From positions 186,001-250,000 of the forward strand of contig NZ_JANKZG010000002.1 of the NCBI RefSeq assembly GCF_027568475.1: DNA of 64,000 nt. The letters run 5' to 3'. The number at the start of each line of letters is the position of its first letter. The stretch's first letter is position 1. Of this stretch, positions 53,232 to 62,336 are shown one piece after another. The stretch is from Acinetobacter sp. HY1485 (GTDB taxonomy: Bacteria > Pseudomonadota > Gammaproteobacteria > Pseudomonadales > Moraxellaceae). Both the position numbers and the translations under genes were made by a program. The notes below the pieces were generated by a model. That model saw only the letters and a list, made by a program, of their open reading frames with translations. It was not told the origin of the DNA and did not search any database.

Positions 53232-54608
53232 ATGACCACTCAACAACCACATATTTTATTGGTGGACGACGAAGTAGACCTTTGTATGTTGTTACAAATG
53301 AGTCTAAAACGTATGGGGATGCGTTGTGATACTGCTCATACCGTCGCACAAGCAAAGCAACTACTGCAAACACATACGTATCAGGTATGTTTAACCGACT
53401 TAAACCTTCCCGATCAAGATGGCATTCAGCTTGTTCAATATATTAGTGAGCACTACCCCACATTGCCTGTGGCGGTTTTGACAGCTTATGGCAACATGGA
53501 ACTTGCAATTTCAGCTTTAAAGTCGGGGGCATTTGATTTTGTAAGTAAACCAATTGATGCAGCCTCACTTAAACAACTGCTTGATAAAGCATTGGTTAAT
53601 ACAACACAGCCTCATGTTGAAAAAGGAATTGAACATCGCCTTTTAATTGGTGAATCTGACAGTATTCAAGCTTTACGTTGTACGATTCAGAAAGTGGCAC
53701 GTACACAAGCGCCTGTATTTATTACAGGTGAATCGGGCACAGGTAAAGAGGTGGTAGCAAAACTTATCCACCAACTCAGTCATCGTAAAGATGCTGCATT
53801 TATTGCCATTAACTGTGGTGCTATTCCTGCCGAACTCATTGAAAGCGAACTGTTTGGACATAAAAAAGGAAGTTTTACAGGTGCAAATCAAGATAAATTA
53901 GGGCTTATCCAATCGGCAGATGGTGGCAGTTTATTTTTAGATGAAGTTGCTGAACTTCCCCTTAGCATGCAGGTAAAGCTCTTACGGGCGGTACAAGAAA
54001 AGAAAATTAGACCTGTGGGTACAGACCATGAAATTCCTGTCGATTTTAGAATTATCAGTGCTACACACCAAAATTTAGAAAAATTGGTACAAAACGGCGA
54101 ATTTAGACAAGATTTATTTTTTCGTTTACATGTGATGAATATTCGACTACCGCCACTACGTGATCGAGGGCAAGATATTTTATTGCTTGCAGACCACTTT
54201 ATGCAAAAAATTTGTACGGCGTGGAATATTCCACCTAAACAGTTTTCTTTACAAGCTAAACAGTGGTTATTACAACAACCGTATTTAGGCAATGTACGCG
54301 AATTACACAATATGATTGAGCGTGCTATTACCCTATGTGATAGCAATATCATTGAGCAAGATAATTTAAGTACGATGCTCATGCCTCAGACCACATCACA
54401 AACAGTAGAACCTGAAGCTCAATCTTCCTCAAAATTTCCAGAAGAAGGTTTAGAAATCTATTTAGAAAGTGTAGAAAAGAAGATCATCATTGAGGCATTA
54501 GAACAAACGCATTGGAATAGAACAATGGCAGCCAAAAAACTTAAGATGTCATTTCGCTCGCTGCGCTATCGTCTTAAGAAATTTGGACTTGATACCGATA
54601 AAGATTAA
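53232..54608 (+). CDS. pilR: sigma-54-dependent response regulator PilR
   Basis: 458 residues. Receiver (Asp56 in CLTDLNLPDQDG), AAA+ domain with Walker A GESGTGKE (166-173), the sigma-54 contact loop GSFTGA (213-218; the Ala of GAFTGA is Ser), Walker B GSLFLDE (232-238), and a C-terminal Fis-type HTH (TMAAKKLKMSFRSLRYRLKKFG). AGGATACT precedes ATG. In Pseudomonas it activates pilA; pilA is not in this window. Confidence 0.93.
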   Translation: MTTQQPHILLVDDEVDLCMLLQMSLKRMGMRCDTAHTVAQAKQLLQTHTYQVCLTDLNLPDQDGIQLVQYISEHYPTLPVAVLTAYGNMELAISALKSGAFDFVSKPIDAASLKQLLDKALVNTTQPHVEKGIEHRLLIGESDSIQALRCTIQKVARTQAPVFITGESGTGKEVVAKLIHQLSHRKDAAFIAINCGAIPAELIESELFGHKKGSFTGANQDKLGLIQSADGGSLFLDEVAELPLSMQVKLLRAVQEKKIRPVGTDHEIPVDFRIISATHQNLEKLVQNGEFRQDLFFRLHVMNIRLPPLRDRGQDILLLADHFMQKICTAWNIPPKQFSLQAKQWLLQQPYLGNVRELHNMIERAITLCDSNIIEQDNLSTMLMPQTTSQTVEPEAQSSSKFPEEGLEIYLESVEKKIIIEALEQTHWNRTMAAKKLKMSFRSLRYRLKKFGLDTDKD

Positions 54609-54620
54609 ACAGTAATTAAC

Positions 54621-54665
54621 ATCATTTGGGGGCTATATTCATGTAGAAAATAGCTCCAAAATGAT
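54621..54665 (+). other. long stem-loop downstream of pilR
   Basis: Positions 54621-54636 pair with 54650-54665 over 16 positions (14 Watson-Crick, one G-U, one mismatch) with a 13-base loop. It lies 12 bases after the pilR stop, and no T run follows on either strand. The remaining spacer up to ctpA (54666-55039) is very AT-rich and holds nothing I recognise. Confidence 0.5.
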
Positions 54666-55039
54666 TTACTAAGACTAAACTCACTCTCTTCTATAATGCT
54701 AAAAAGCGTAAATTAAAAGATTTGACAATAACCTATACCAAAAGTTATTAACTAAAGTGAAAATACATCCTAGATTAGGAGTTTTTAAATATTATAATTA
54801 ATTCTAATCCTCTTCAAAAAATTTCAATACGTTTAATTTTTATATATTTTAACTAAAATCAATATCTTGCATACTACAAACAATCCTTTTTAGCTTAAAA
54901 ATTTAAAATTAGATGCCTGAAAGCAAAAGGTCATTTTAAATTAAAGGTTTAGATAAAATTCAGGTTTAATTATGTAATGAAATAGCATAAAAATATTCCT
55001 AAAATAAATTTTTTTTATGCCATGTTTGTCTTTTTAAAA

Positions 55040-56191
55040 TTAGTTTAGTAATAATTGACTCACATCATCAACATACTGTTCATCAGGTTGATTAACTGCT
55101 ATCGGAAATATCTTATTTGGCACAATGCCCTGTCCATCAATCATATGCCCAAGCGGTGTGTAGTAATGGGCAACCGTCATTTGTAACGCTGCACCCGTAT
55201 TAAGTGGAAAGAGTTTTTGTACTACACCTTTACCATAACTTTTCTCACCAACTACCAAAGCACGGCTATGCTCTTGTAATGCAGCAGTAAATACCTCTGC
55301 TGCCGATGCAGAACGGTGATTAATTAATAAACCAATTTTAATTTGTTGGTAGTCTGCACTTGGTAATGCTTGAAAAGTTTGATTTCCTTCGGACCGACTT
55401 TGCGTACTGACAATCACGCCATTACTTAAAAATAAATCGGCTGTTTCTACGGCAGCAGACAATAGTCCACCTGGATTGCCACGCAAATCAAACAAAACTG
55501 CTTTTACTTTATTGGCATCATAACGATCTAAAATATTTTTAATTTCAGTTGCAGTTTCTTGTTGAAATACAGGTACTTTAATCAATAGCACATTGTTTTT
55601 GAGTAGTTTTGAACGAACAGCAACTTCTACTTTTTTATTACGCACAATGGTCATAGGCTGTCCTACAGGGGCAACTTGTATACTCAGCACCGTACCTACA
55701 GAACCATATAAAATATTTTTAACTTGGTCGGCATTTAAATCTTTTAAATCTTGATTATCTAACTTAAACACAGGCATGCCATTTTTAAGCCCAAGTTTTG
55801 CCGAATCAGCACTATCTTTTAAGTTTTTAATCAGCCATTGGCGTGTATCAGTATCGTACACCACTTCAAAATCGGTGGTTGCCACATCACCATCAGTGTA
55901 CTGCACTAACTGTTGATATTCTTCAGGACTTAAATAACGTGAGTAACGGTCTAACCCGCCTACAAGCCCTTTAATGGCTTGCTCAAATAAAACATCATCA
56001 GTTTTAGGGGTTACATAGTTGTCTTTAACTAAGCCATAAATTTTAACAAAACGTTGAATAGCATCGACAGGAATTTCCTGATTCTTAACAGTCGGTTCAC
56101 CGTCATCATCTAAAACTTCTGCATGGGCAACATGACTCAGACAGCTCAGTAAGCAAATCATTCCAATTGTGCGTTTGATCTGCTGAATCAT
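55040..56191 (-). CDS. ctpA: carboxy-terminal processing protease (S41)
   Basis: 383 residues. Signal peptide MIQQIKRTIGMICLLSCLSHVAHA, PDZ domain (about 100-190) and S41 peptidase with Ser296 (NHRSASAAE) and Lys321 (GEKSYGKGVVQ), the expected 25-residue spacing. Degrades periplasmic proteins from their C-termini; relatives control peptidoglycan hydrolases. It follows gpmI by 11 bases. Confidence 0.93.
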   Translation of the reverse strand: MIQQIKRTIGMICLLSCLSHVAHAEVLDDDGEPTVKNQEIPVDAIQRFVKIYGLVKDNYVTPKTDDVLFEQAIKGLVGGLDRYSRYLSPEEYQQLVQYTDGDVATTDFEVVYDTDTRQWLIKNLKDSADSAKLGLKNGMPVFKLDNQDLKDLNADQVKNILYGSVGTVLSIQVAPVGQPMTIVRNKKVEVAVRSKLLKNNVLLIKVPVFQQETATEIKNILDRYDANKVKAVLFDLRGNPGGLLSAAVETADLFLSNGVIVSTQSRSEGNQTFQALPSADYQQIKIGLLINHRSASAAEVFTAALQEHSRALVVGEKSYGKGVVQKLFPLNTGAALQMTVAHYYTPLGHMIDGQGIVPNKIFPIAVNQPDEQYVDDVSQLLLN

Positions 56192-56202
56192 GTTTTCACC
56201 TA

Positions 56203-57750
56203 TTAATCTTGGATAGTAATTAAGTTATGCCCTTTCATTTCAGCAGGAATTGGCAAATTCATCAAGTGTAAAAGCGTTGGCGCAACATCAGCAAGGACAC
56301 CACCGTCTGCAATAGTGGCATGTTTAGGACCCACATAAATAAATGGAACTTTTTCTGTGGTATGTTGTGTATGCACCTGCCCGCTTTCGTAATCTTGCAT
56401 TTGCTCTACATTACCATGGTCGGCTGTAATTAACATATGTCCGTTACCACGCTTAACCGCATCGTACACGCGCCCTAAACAGGTATCCACCGCCTCCACT
56501 GCTTTTACTGCTGCATCAAATTTACCTGTATGCCCCACCATATCGCCGTTGGCGTAATTCACCACAAGTAAGTCAAACTCACCACTATCAATAGCATCAA
56601 CCAATTTATCTGTTACTTCGTACGCACTCATTTCTGGCTGTAAGTCATACGTTGCTACCTTAGGCGATGGAATTAAAATACGCTTTTCGCCTTCGTATTC
56701 ATCTTCACGCCCACCACTAAAGAAAAAGGTCACATGCGCATATTTTTCTGTTTCAGCAATACGTAGCTGTGTTTTACCTAAGCCCGATAAATACTCACCT
56801 AACGAGTTATGCAACGCTTCTGGCATATATGCCACAGGTGCATCAATACTTGCTTGATAACGCGTTAACATCACAAATTTAGATAGTTTTGGTTGGACTT
56901 TACGCTCAAAACCTGTGAAGTCTTTTTCTACAAAAGCACGGGTAATTTCACGCGCACGGTCAGCACGGAAATTCATAAACACCACACTATCACCATCTTG
57001 GATAGGGGTTTTATCACCAATACGGGTGGCTTTTACAAACTCATCTGACTCATCGGCTGCATAAGCTTGTTGTAATCCTTCAGTTGCCGATTGTGCCACA
57101 TGTACGGCTTCGCCTTCAGTGAGTAAGCAATAGGCTTGTTCCACTCGATCCCAACGGTTATCACGATCCATTGCAAAATAACGCCCAATCATAGTGGCAA
57201 TACGCCCTTGATTTGGATACTGAGCAAATAGCGCATCTAGTTTTTGTAAAGAAGGCTCGGCGCTTTTAGGTGGCGTATCGCGTCCATCTAAAAAGGCATG
57301 TAAGTACACGGTTGCACCACGTTTTAGAGCAAGTTCACACATGGCAATAATATGGTCTTGATGGGCATGTACCCCACCTTCAGACAATAACCCCATAATA
57401 TGAACTGCACCATTTGCTGCTTGTGCTTTTTCAACTGCATCCACTAAAACAGGCTGTTCAAAAAAAGCGCCTGTACGAATGTCTTTGGTGATACGTGTAA
57501 AATCTTGATACAACACACGCCCTGCCCCAAGGTTCATGTGTCCAACTTCAGAGTTCCCCATTTGTCCATCAGGCAAGCCCACATCTTCCCCCGAACCCGA
57601 AATTAGACTATGTGGATACTCAGCCTCCATTTTAGTCAGGTTAGGCGTTTTAGCCGCTAAAAAAGCATTATCTTGTTTGGCTTCGCGATGTCCTACACCA
57701 TCCATAATCACGAGTACGTAAGGGGTTTTCTTGTCCTTGATATCTGCCAT
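56203..57750 (-). CDS. gpmI: 2,3-bisphosphoglycerate-independent phosphoglycerate mutase
   Basis: 515 residues. Alkaline phosphatase fold. [12 protein letters not shown] carries the first metal Asp, [10 protein letters not shown] the phospho-serine (Ser67), [10 protein letters not shown] and [16 protein letters not shown] the substrate loop, [14 protein letters not shown] and [11 protein letters not shown] the second metal site. Glycolysis/gluconeogenesis. Operon with ctpA. Confidence 0.96.
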   Translation of the reverse strand: MADIKDKKTPYVLVIMDGVGHREAKQDNAFLAAKTPNLTKMEAEYPHSLISGSGEDVGLPDGQMGNSEVGHMNLGAGRVLYQDFTRITKDIRTGAFFEQPVLVDAVEKAQAANGAVHIMGLLSEGGVHAHQDHIIAMCELALKRGATVYLHAFLDGRDTPPKSAEPSLQKLDALFAQYPNQGRIATMIGRYFAMDRDNRWDRVEQAYCLLTEGEAVHVAQSATEGLQQAYAADESDEFVKATRIGDKTPIQDGDSVVFMNFRADRAREITRAFVEKDFTGFERKVQPKLSKFVMLTRYQASIDAPVAYMPEALHNSLGEYLSGLGKTQLRIAETEKYAHVTFFFSGGREDEYEGEKRILIPSPKVATYDLQPEMSAYEVTDKLVDAIDSGEFDLLVVNYANGDMVGHTGKFDAAVKAVEAVDTCLGRVYDAVKRGNGHMLITADHGNVEQMQDYESGQVHTQHTTEKVPFIYVGPKHATIADGGVLADVAPTLLHLMNLPIPAEMKGHNLITIQD

Positions 57751-57843
57751 GTTCTGTTCTCTTTGTTGTATGGTTACAGGTTCATCTTACCTAAGTTTAT
57801 TCTAAATTTTAAGTTAGACTATTGTAAGGGGGGCTAATCATGC

Positions 57844-58818
57844 CTATTCATTATTTTTCTTCGCAAAATGACTGGCAATGATGCCACACGTGATGAGCTG
57901 TACTTGATGAAACAACATCAATGGCAATAAAATTAAGCCAAATGGTTGCCCTGCAAAAATAATTTTTGCCATTGGTACACCGCTGGCAAGCGTTTTTTTA
58001 GAACCACAAAATAAGATGGTAATTTGATCGGCTTGATTAAAGCCTAACTTTTTAGATGCGTATTTAATTAACACCATAATAATGGCAAGCAAGGCACAAC
58101 ACACAAAGATTAAATTGAATAAGGTTTGAATCGAAACTTGATGCCAAATTCCTTCAATAACAGCTTCACTAAACGCAGAATACACCACCATCAAAATAGA
58201 ACCTTGATCGACTAATTTCACCACAGAAGCATTTTTTTTAATGAATGGAAAAAGTTTGTTACGACAAATCTGTCCCAAAATAAAAGGGACGAGTAACAAG
58301 CCAACAATATTTAAAATGGCACTGCTGTGATCGGCATGTTGTGTGGCAACGTTTTGCTGAATAAAAAGACCCACTAAAAACGGCGTTAAAAACATACCAA
58401 AAATATTAGATGCAGACGCACTACATAAGGCAGCCGATACATTACCTTTTGCAATAGAAGTAAACGCAATAGAAGACTGCACAGTAGAAGGCAACAAGCA
58501 CAAATATAAAATACCCAAATATAATTGATGCCCAAGCAAAGGTTCTATAAGCGGTTTAAAGAGCAAACCAATAATGGGGAAAAGTGCAAAAGTACATAAA
58601 AAAATACAGAGGTGTAAACGCCAGTGGGTTAATCCCTCTATGACTGCCTCACGCGAAAGCTTGACCCCATGCAAAAAGAATAAAAGTGCGATTGCAACAT
58701 TGGTCAGTTGGCTAAATAAAACAGCGAAACTTCCATGAATAGGTAAAAAACTTGCAAAAACAACAACTAAAACAATCATTAGGCTAAAGTTATCGGGTAA
58801 ATATTTGGGTCTATTCAT
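57844..58818 (-). CDS. bile acid:sodium symporter family (BASS) transporter
   Basis: 324 residues with about ten membrane spans, YfeH/SLC10A7-like. FFLHGVKLSREA, LYLCLLPSTVQSSIAFTSIAKGNVSAA, and FCGSKKTLASGVPMAKIIF are family segments. The substrate is unknown. I start at 58818 (MNRPKYLPDNFSLM); an ATG 57 bases upstream would add a Cys/Arg-rich non-hydrophobic lead with no support. Divergent from mesX. Confidence 0.82.
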   Translation of the reverse strand: MNRPKYLPDNFSLMIVLVVVFASFLPIHGSFAVLFSQLTNVAIALLFFLHGVKLSREAVIEGLTHWRLHLCIFLCTFALFPIIGLLFKPLIEPLLGHQLYLGILYLCLLPSTVQSSIAFTSIAKGNVSAALCSASASNIFGMFLTPFLVGLFIQQNVATQHADHSSAILNIVGLLLVPFILGQICRNKLFPFIKKNASVVKLVDQGSILMVVYSAFSEAVIEGIWHQVSIQTLFNLIFVCCALLAIIMVLIKYASKKLGFNQADQITILFCGSKKTLASGVPMAKIIFAGQPFGLILLPLMLFHQVQLITCGIIASHFAKKNNE

Positions 58819-59093
58819 TTTATAAAAAGTCTCAGCAATCAGATTAGAAATTACCCTACATTTGGTAGATGGCAATCACTCATTGCGAGCATGTTATACT
58901 TGTCTAATAAATAACTTCAAATAATAAAAACGACATACAGATCTAAAAAGTAAAAAATTTAAATTGGAATTTATAAACTAGTCTATCGTCTATTTTAGCT
59001 ATTATTTTATTAATAACAAATACTTAAAATATTTTTTGATCTATAATCTCGAGCCTTTCATCTATCATTTTATTCACAATCATTAACTTTAAA

Positions 59094-59127
59094 TGAATTC
59101 CATTCATCAATTTATGAAATTAAATCA
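59094..59127 (+). promoter_or_regulatory. MetR-type binding sites upstream of mesX
   Basis: TGAATTCCATTCA (59094-59106) is an exact TGAA-N5-TTCA palindrome, the MetR consensus of enterobacteria. TGAAATTAAATCA (59115-59127) is a near copy with one mismatch. They are 21 bases apart, two helix turns on one face. A methionine-pathway regulator of the MetR family at a methionine synthase operon is expected, but no metR gene is in the window. Confidence 0.5.
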
Positions 59128-59226
59128 TTTTTATTCATGCAGTCGCTAGGGTATAAATTACCTCATACTCTTCGAGATTATAGTTGAACGACTTAATCCA
59201 ACTGACATGTAGGACGCTAGATCAAA

Positions 59227-60204
59227 ATGAAAAACGAATTTGATTTCACGATTAAAAGTATTGGTTTAGATGAGAACTATCACCCATCAAACAATACACG
59301 TATTACCACAAATTTTGCGAACTTAGCGCGTGGCGAAAGTCGTCAAGAAAACTTGCGTAATACATTAACCATGATCAACAATCGTTTTAATGATTTAGCT
59401 TCTTGGGATAACGCTAAAAAAGACCGTTATTCTGTAGAACTTGAAATTGTGTCTGTGGATATCGATATTGAAGGTAACGGCAACACCTTTCCTACCATTG
59501 AAGTATTAAAAACCAATATTATTGACCACAAAAATAATGCACGTATTGAAGGTATTGTCGGAAATAATTTCTCATCTTATGTGCGTGATTATGACTTTAG
59601 CGTGTTATTGCTTGATCATAATAAAGATCAAGATCAATTTAGCGTACCTGAAAACTACGGCGACCTACACGGTAAAATTTTTAAACACTTCGTGCAATCA
59701 GATATCTACAAACAAAATTTTGCAAAGTTACCTGTCATTTGTTTAAGTGTTTCAAATACCAAAGTATACGAGCGTACAGCAAACGAACATCCTATTTTAG
59801 GTGTGGAATATCAGCCAACTGAATCATCTTTGACTGAAGAATATTTCCAAAAAATGGGCTTACAAGTACGCTACTTTATGCCAAAAAATACACGTGCCCC
59901 GTTAGCATTCTTCTTTTATGGCGACCTACTAAGCGACTATACTAACCTTGAGCTGATCAGCACGATTAGTACAATGGAAACATTTCAAAAAATCTATCGT
60001 CCTGAGATTTACAATGCAAATGCTTCAGCAGGTGCATGTTATCAGCCAAGTTTAAAAAATAATGACTACTCACTTACACAAATTGTATATGACCGCGAAG
60101 AACGTAGCCAACTGGCAGTGAAGCAAGGTAAATTTACTGAAGCGAATTTCATCAAACCATATCAAGAAATCCTTGAAAAATGGGTTGCTGAGTGCGCACT
60201 TTAA
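59227..60204 (+). CDS. mesX: MesX (DUF1852), accessory protein of MesD methionine synthase
   Basis: 325 residues. NNTRITTNFANLARGESRQENLRNTLTMINNRFNDL near the N-terminus is the DUF1852 signature. In Acinetobacter baylyi this family (MesX) is needed with MesD for a methionine synthase that works without folate and needs oxygen. No signal peptide, no metal motif I can name. It starts 19 bases before mesD in the same direction. A GGA at about 12 bases from the ATG is the only ribosome-site candidate, so control through the leader is possible. Confidence 0.9.
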   Translation: MKNEFDFTIKSIGLDENYHPSNNTRITTNFANLARGESRQENLRNTLTMINNRFNDLASWDNAKKDRYSVELEIVSVDIDIEGNGNTFPTIEVLKTNIIDHKNNARIEGIVGNNFSSYVRDYDFSVLLLDHNKDQDQFSVPENYGDLHGKIFKHFVQSDIYKQNFAKLPVICLSVSNTKVYERTANEHPILGVEYQPTESSLTEEYFQKMGLQVRYFMPKNTRAPLAFFFYGDLLSDYTNLELISTISTMETFQKIYRPEIYNANASAGACYQPSLKNNDYSLTQIVYDREERSQLAVKQGKFTEANFIKPYQEILEKWVAECAL

Positions 60205-60223
60205 TAAGATAAGAAGATAAATT

Positions 60224-61249
60224 ATGAGCATATTACTCCCGACTTCAACTGCTGGCAGCCTACCTAAACCCGCTTGGTTAGCAGAACCTGAAAAACTTTG
60301 GTCACCTTGGAAATTACAAGGCTCAGAACTAATAGAAGGCAAACAAGATGCGTTGCGTTTAGCATTACATGAACAGCAATTGGCAGGTCTTGATATTGTG
60401 AGTGATGGCGAACAATCGCGCCAACACTTTGTCACTACATTTATCGAACATTTAACAGGTGTCGATTTTGAAAAACGCCAAACCGTTAAAATTCGCGATC
60501 GTTACGATGCGAGTGTTCCAAGTGTTGTAGGTGATGTCGCACGTCAAAAACCTGTTTTTGTTGAAGATGCGAAGTTTTTACGTCAGCAAACCAAACAACC
60601 CATCAAATGGGCGTTGCCTGGTCCAATGACTATGATTGATACACTGTATGATGGCCATTACAAAAGCCGTGAAAAATTGGCATGGGAGTTTGCAAAAATT
60701 CTCAACCAAGAAGCGAGAGAGTTAGAAGATGCAGGTGTTGATATTATTCAGTTTGATGAACCTGCATTTAATGTATTCTTTGATGAAGTCAATGACTGGG
60801 GTATTGCCACCTTAGAACGTGCGCTTGAAGGACTTAAATGTGAAACTGCAGTTCATATTTGCTATGGTTACGGGATCAAAGCGAATACAGATTGGAAACA
60901 GTCACTAGGTTCTGAGTGGAGACAGTACGAAGAGGCGTTCCCTAAACTACAAACGTCTAATATTGATATTGTTTCGCTTGAATGCCATAACTCACGCGTA
61001 CCAATGGACTTATTAGAACTTATTCGTGGTAAAAAAGTGATGGTTGGTGCAATTGATGTTGCAACAAACACCATCGAAACACCTGAAGAAGTTGCAGATA
61101 CGTTACGAAAAGCCCTACAGTTTGTAGATGCTGATAAACTCTATCCTTCTACCAACTGTGGCATGGCACCTTTGTCTCGTGACGTAGCGCGCGGTAAACT
61201 CAATGCCTTAACAGCAGGCGCAGCACTTATTCGCCAAGAGCTTGCATAA
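60224..61249 (+). CDS. mesD: folate-independent methionine synthase MesD
   Basis: 341 residues, equal to the C-terminal half of MetE only: the N-terminal folate-binding barrel is missing. Zinc and homocysteine ligands are all present, H211 and C213 (VHICYGYG), E253 (LECHNSR) and C312 (STNCGMAPLSR), and PGPMTMIDTLYDGHY and DEPAF are family motifs. It methylates homocysteine with a donor that is not 5-methyltetrahydrofolate; the donor is not known to me. Follows mesX by 19 bases. Confidence 0.92.
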   Translation: MSILLPTSTAGSLPKPAWLAEPEKLWSPWKLQGSELIEGKQDALRLALHEQQLAGLDIVSDGEQSRQHFVTTFIEHLTGVDFEKRQTVKIRDRYDASVPSVVGDVARQKPVFVEDAKFLRQQTKQPIKWALPGPMTMIDTLYDGHYKSREKLAWEFAKILNQEARELEDAGVDIIQFDEPAFNVFFDEVNDWGIATLERALEGLKCETAVHICYGYGIKANTDWKQSLGSEWRQYEEAFPKLQTSNIDIVSLECHNSRVPMDLLELIRGKKVMVGAIDVATNTIETPEEVADTLRKALQFVDADKLYPSTNCGMAPLSRDVARGKLNALTAGAALIRQELA

Positions 61250-61254
61250 GTGAT

Positions 61255-61277
61255 TAGGGGTTACTTCGGTAGCCCTA
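61255..61277 (+). other. UUCG-loop hairpin between mesD and the flavin reductase
   Basis: TAGGGGTTAC - TTCG - GTAGCCCTA folds into a stem with one bulge and a stable tetraloop, six bases after the mesD stop. No T run follows. It may stabilise or divide the transcript. Confidence 0.4.
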
Positions 61278-61308
61278 TATACTCTAAGTTTTAATTTAGG
61301 AAAAAGTA

Positions 61309-61800
61309 ATGGTTGAATCAGTCGATTTTAGAAATGCAATGGCTTTACTCACAAGTGCTGTGAACGTAGTAACCACAGCAGGCGTTTCAGGTCGTCATGG
61401 CTTTACTGCCTCTGCGGTATGCAGTGTGACTGATAACCCACCAACTTTATTGGTTTGCATGAATACAGCTTCTCGCTCGTATACTTACTTCGAAGAAAAT
61501 AAAACCCTCGCGGTGAATGTATTAAATGCACATCATCAAGATATTTCAAAAGTGTTCTCCTCTAAAATGAGTTCAGAAGAACGTTTTGAACACGGCGAAT
61601 GGACAATGCTTAAAACAGGATCGCCCGTTTTAAACGATGCTGTCGTTAGTTTTGATTGTGAAATTGAGCAGATTCAAGAAGTAGGCACACATGCTGTATT
61701 TATTTGCCGTATTTTAGCAATACAGCAAGGGCAAAATCATCATGGTTTGGTCTATTTTAACCGTGACTATCACCATGTAGGCTTACCTAAATTACTCTAA
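61309..61800 (+). CDS. flavin reductase family protein
   Basis: 163 residues. DFRNAMALLTSAVNVVTTAG, GFTASAVCSVTDNPPTLLVCMN, NKTLAVNVL and the ending GLVYFNRDYHHVGL are typical of the HpaC/RutF-type NAD(P)H:FMN oxidoreductase fold. It would deliver reduced flavin to an oxygen-using partner. Its place 59 bases after mesD suggests it feeds the oxygen-dependent MesX/MesD reaction; that link is my inference. AGGAAAAAGTA precedes ATG. Confidence 0.85.
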   Translation: MVESVDFRNAMALLTSAVNVVTTAGVSGRHGFTASAVCSVTDNPPTLLVCMNTASRSYTYFEENKTLAVNVLNAHHQDISKVFSSKMSSEERFEHGEWTMLKTGSPVLNDAVVSFDCEIEQIQEVGTHAVFICRILAIQQGQNHHGLVYFNRDYHHVGLPKLL

Positions 61801-61821
61801 TTTTTAGGGTACCTCCAATAA

Positions 61822-61847
61822 AAGGGAAACTAAATTCAATTTCCCTT
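61822..61847 (+). terminator. probable terminator of the mesX-mesD-reductase operon
   Basis: AAGGGAAA / TTTCCCTT stem with a ten-base loop, 22 bases after the reductase stop, followed by a T-rich stretch after nine bases. Weak but well placed. The remainder of the 536-base spacer to 62336 is AT-rich with many stops in all frames and no recognisable gene. Confidence 0.45.
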
Positions 61848-62336
61848 ATCGCTTGTTTTTCAAAAAACGAATTCCATTACGGACTGCTGTATTCAATAAA
61901 GAATTTAGATGGTATAAAGATGGGTTTTAGAATTGACTACAAGGTTTACTTCTGTATGTAAATTACAACCTAAGCATGATGTTAATTTGTAAGGTACAAT
62001 CCAATTGCTTTAATTTTTTATTATAAAATTTACAAAAATTAATGGATAGCGATTAGTCTAAAAGTAATTGATTATGTAGGTTTATTTAAAAATTTTACGC
62101 ACAAAGGTTCTTCAAAAATATTTTTACTAATAATTCACAAGATCTGTTTCTCACCGTTGGTGGGTAAAGGATAAATCTAAAACTTAAATGGCTTAGTGAA
62201 AGCACCCATGACTTGTGATGATCATGCAAGCTATGCAGCACAAAATACGCTATACCAACCTATGTATTTAAAAGATACAACAAGAAACACTGATCACGAT
62301 TAAAAATCTAATTTTACTACTTGTTATTGGCAACTC

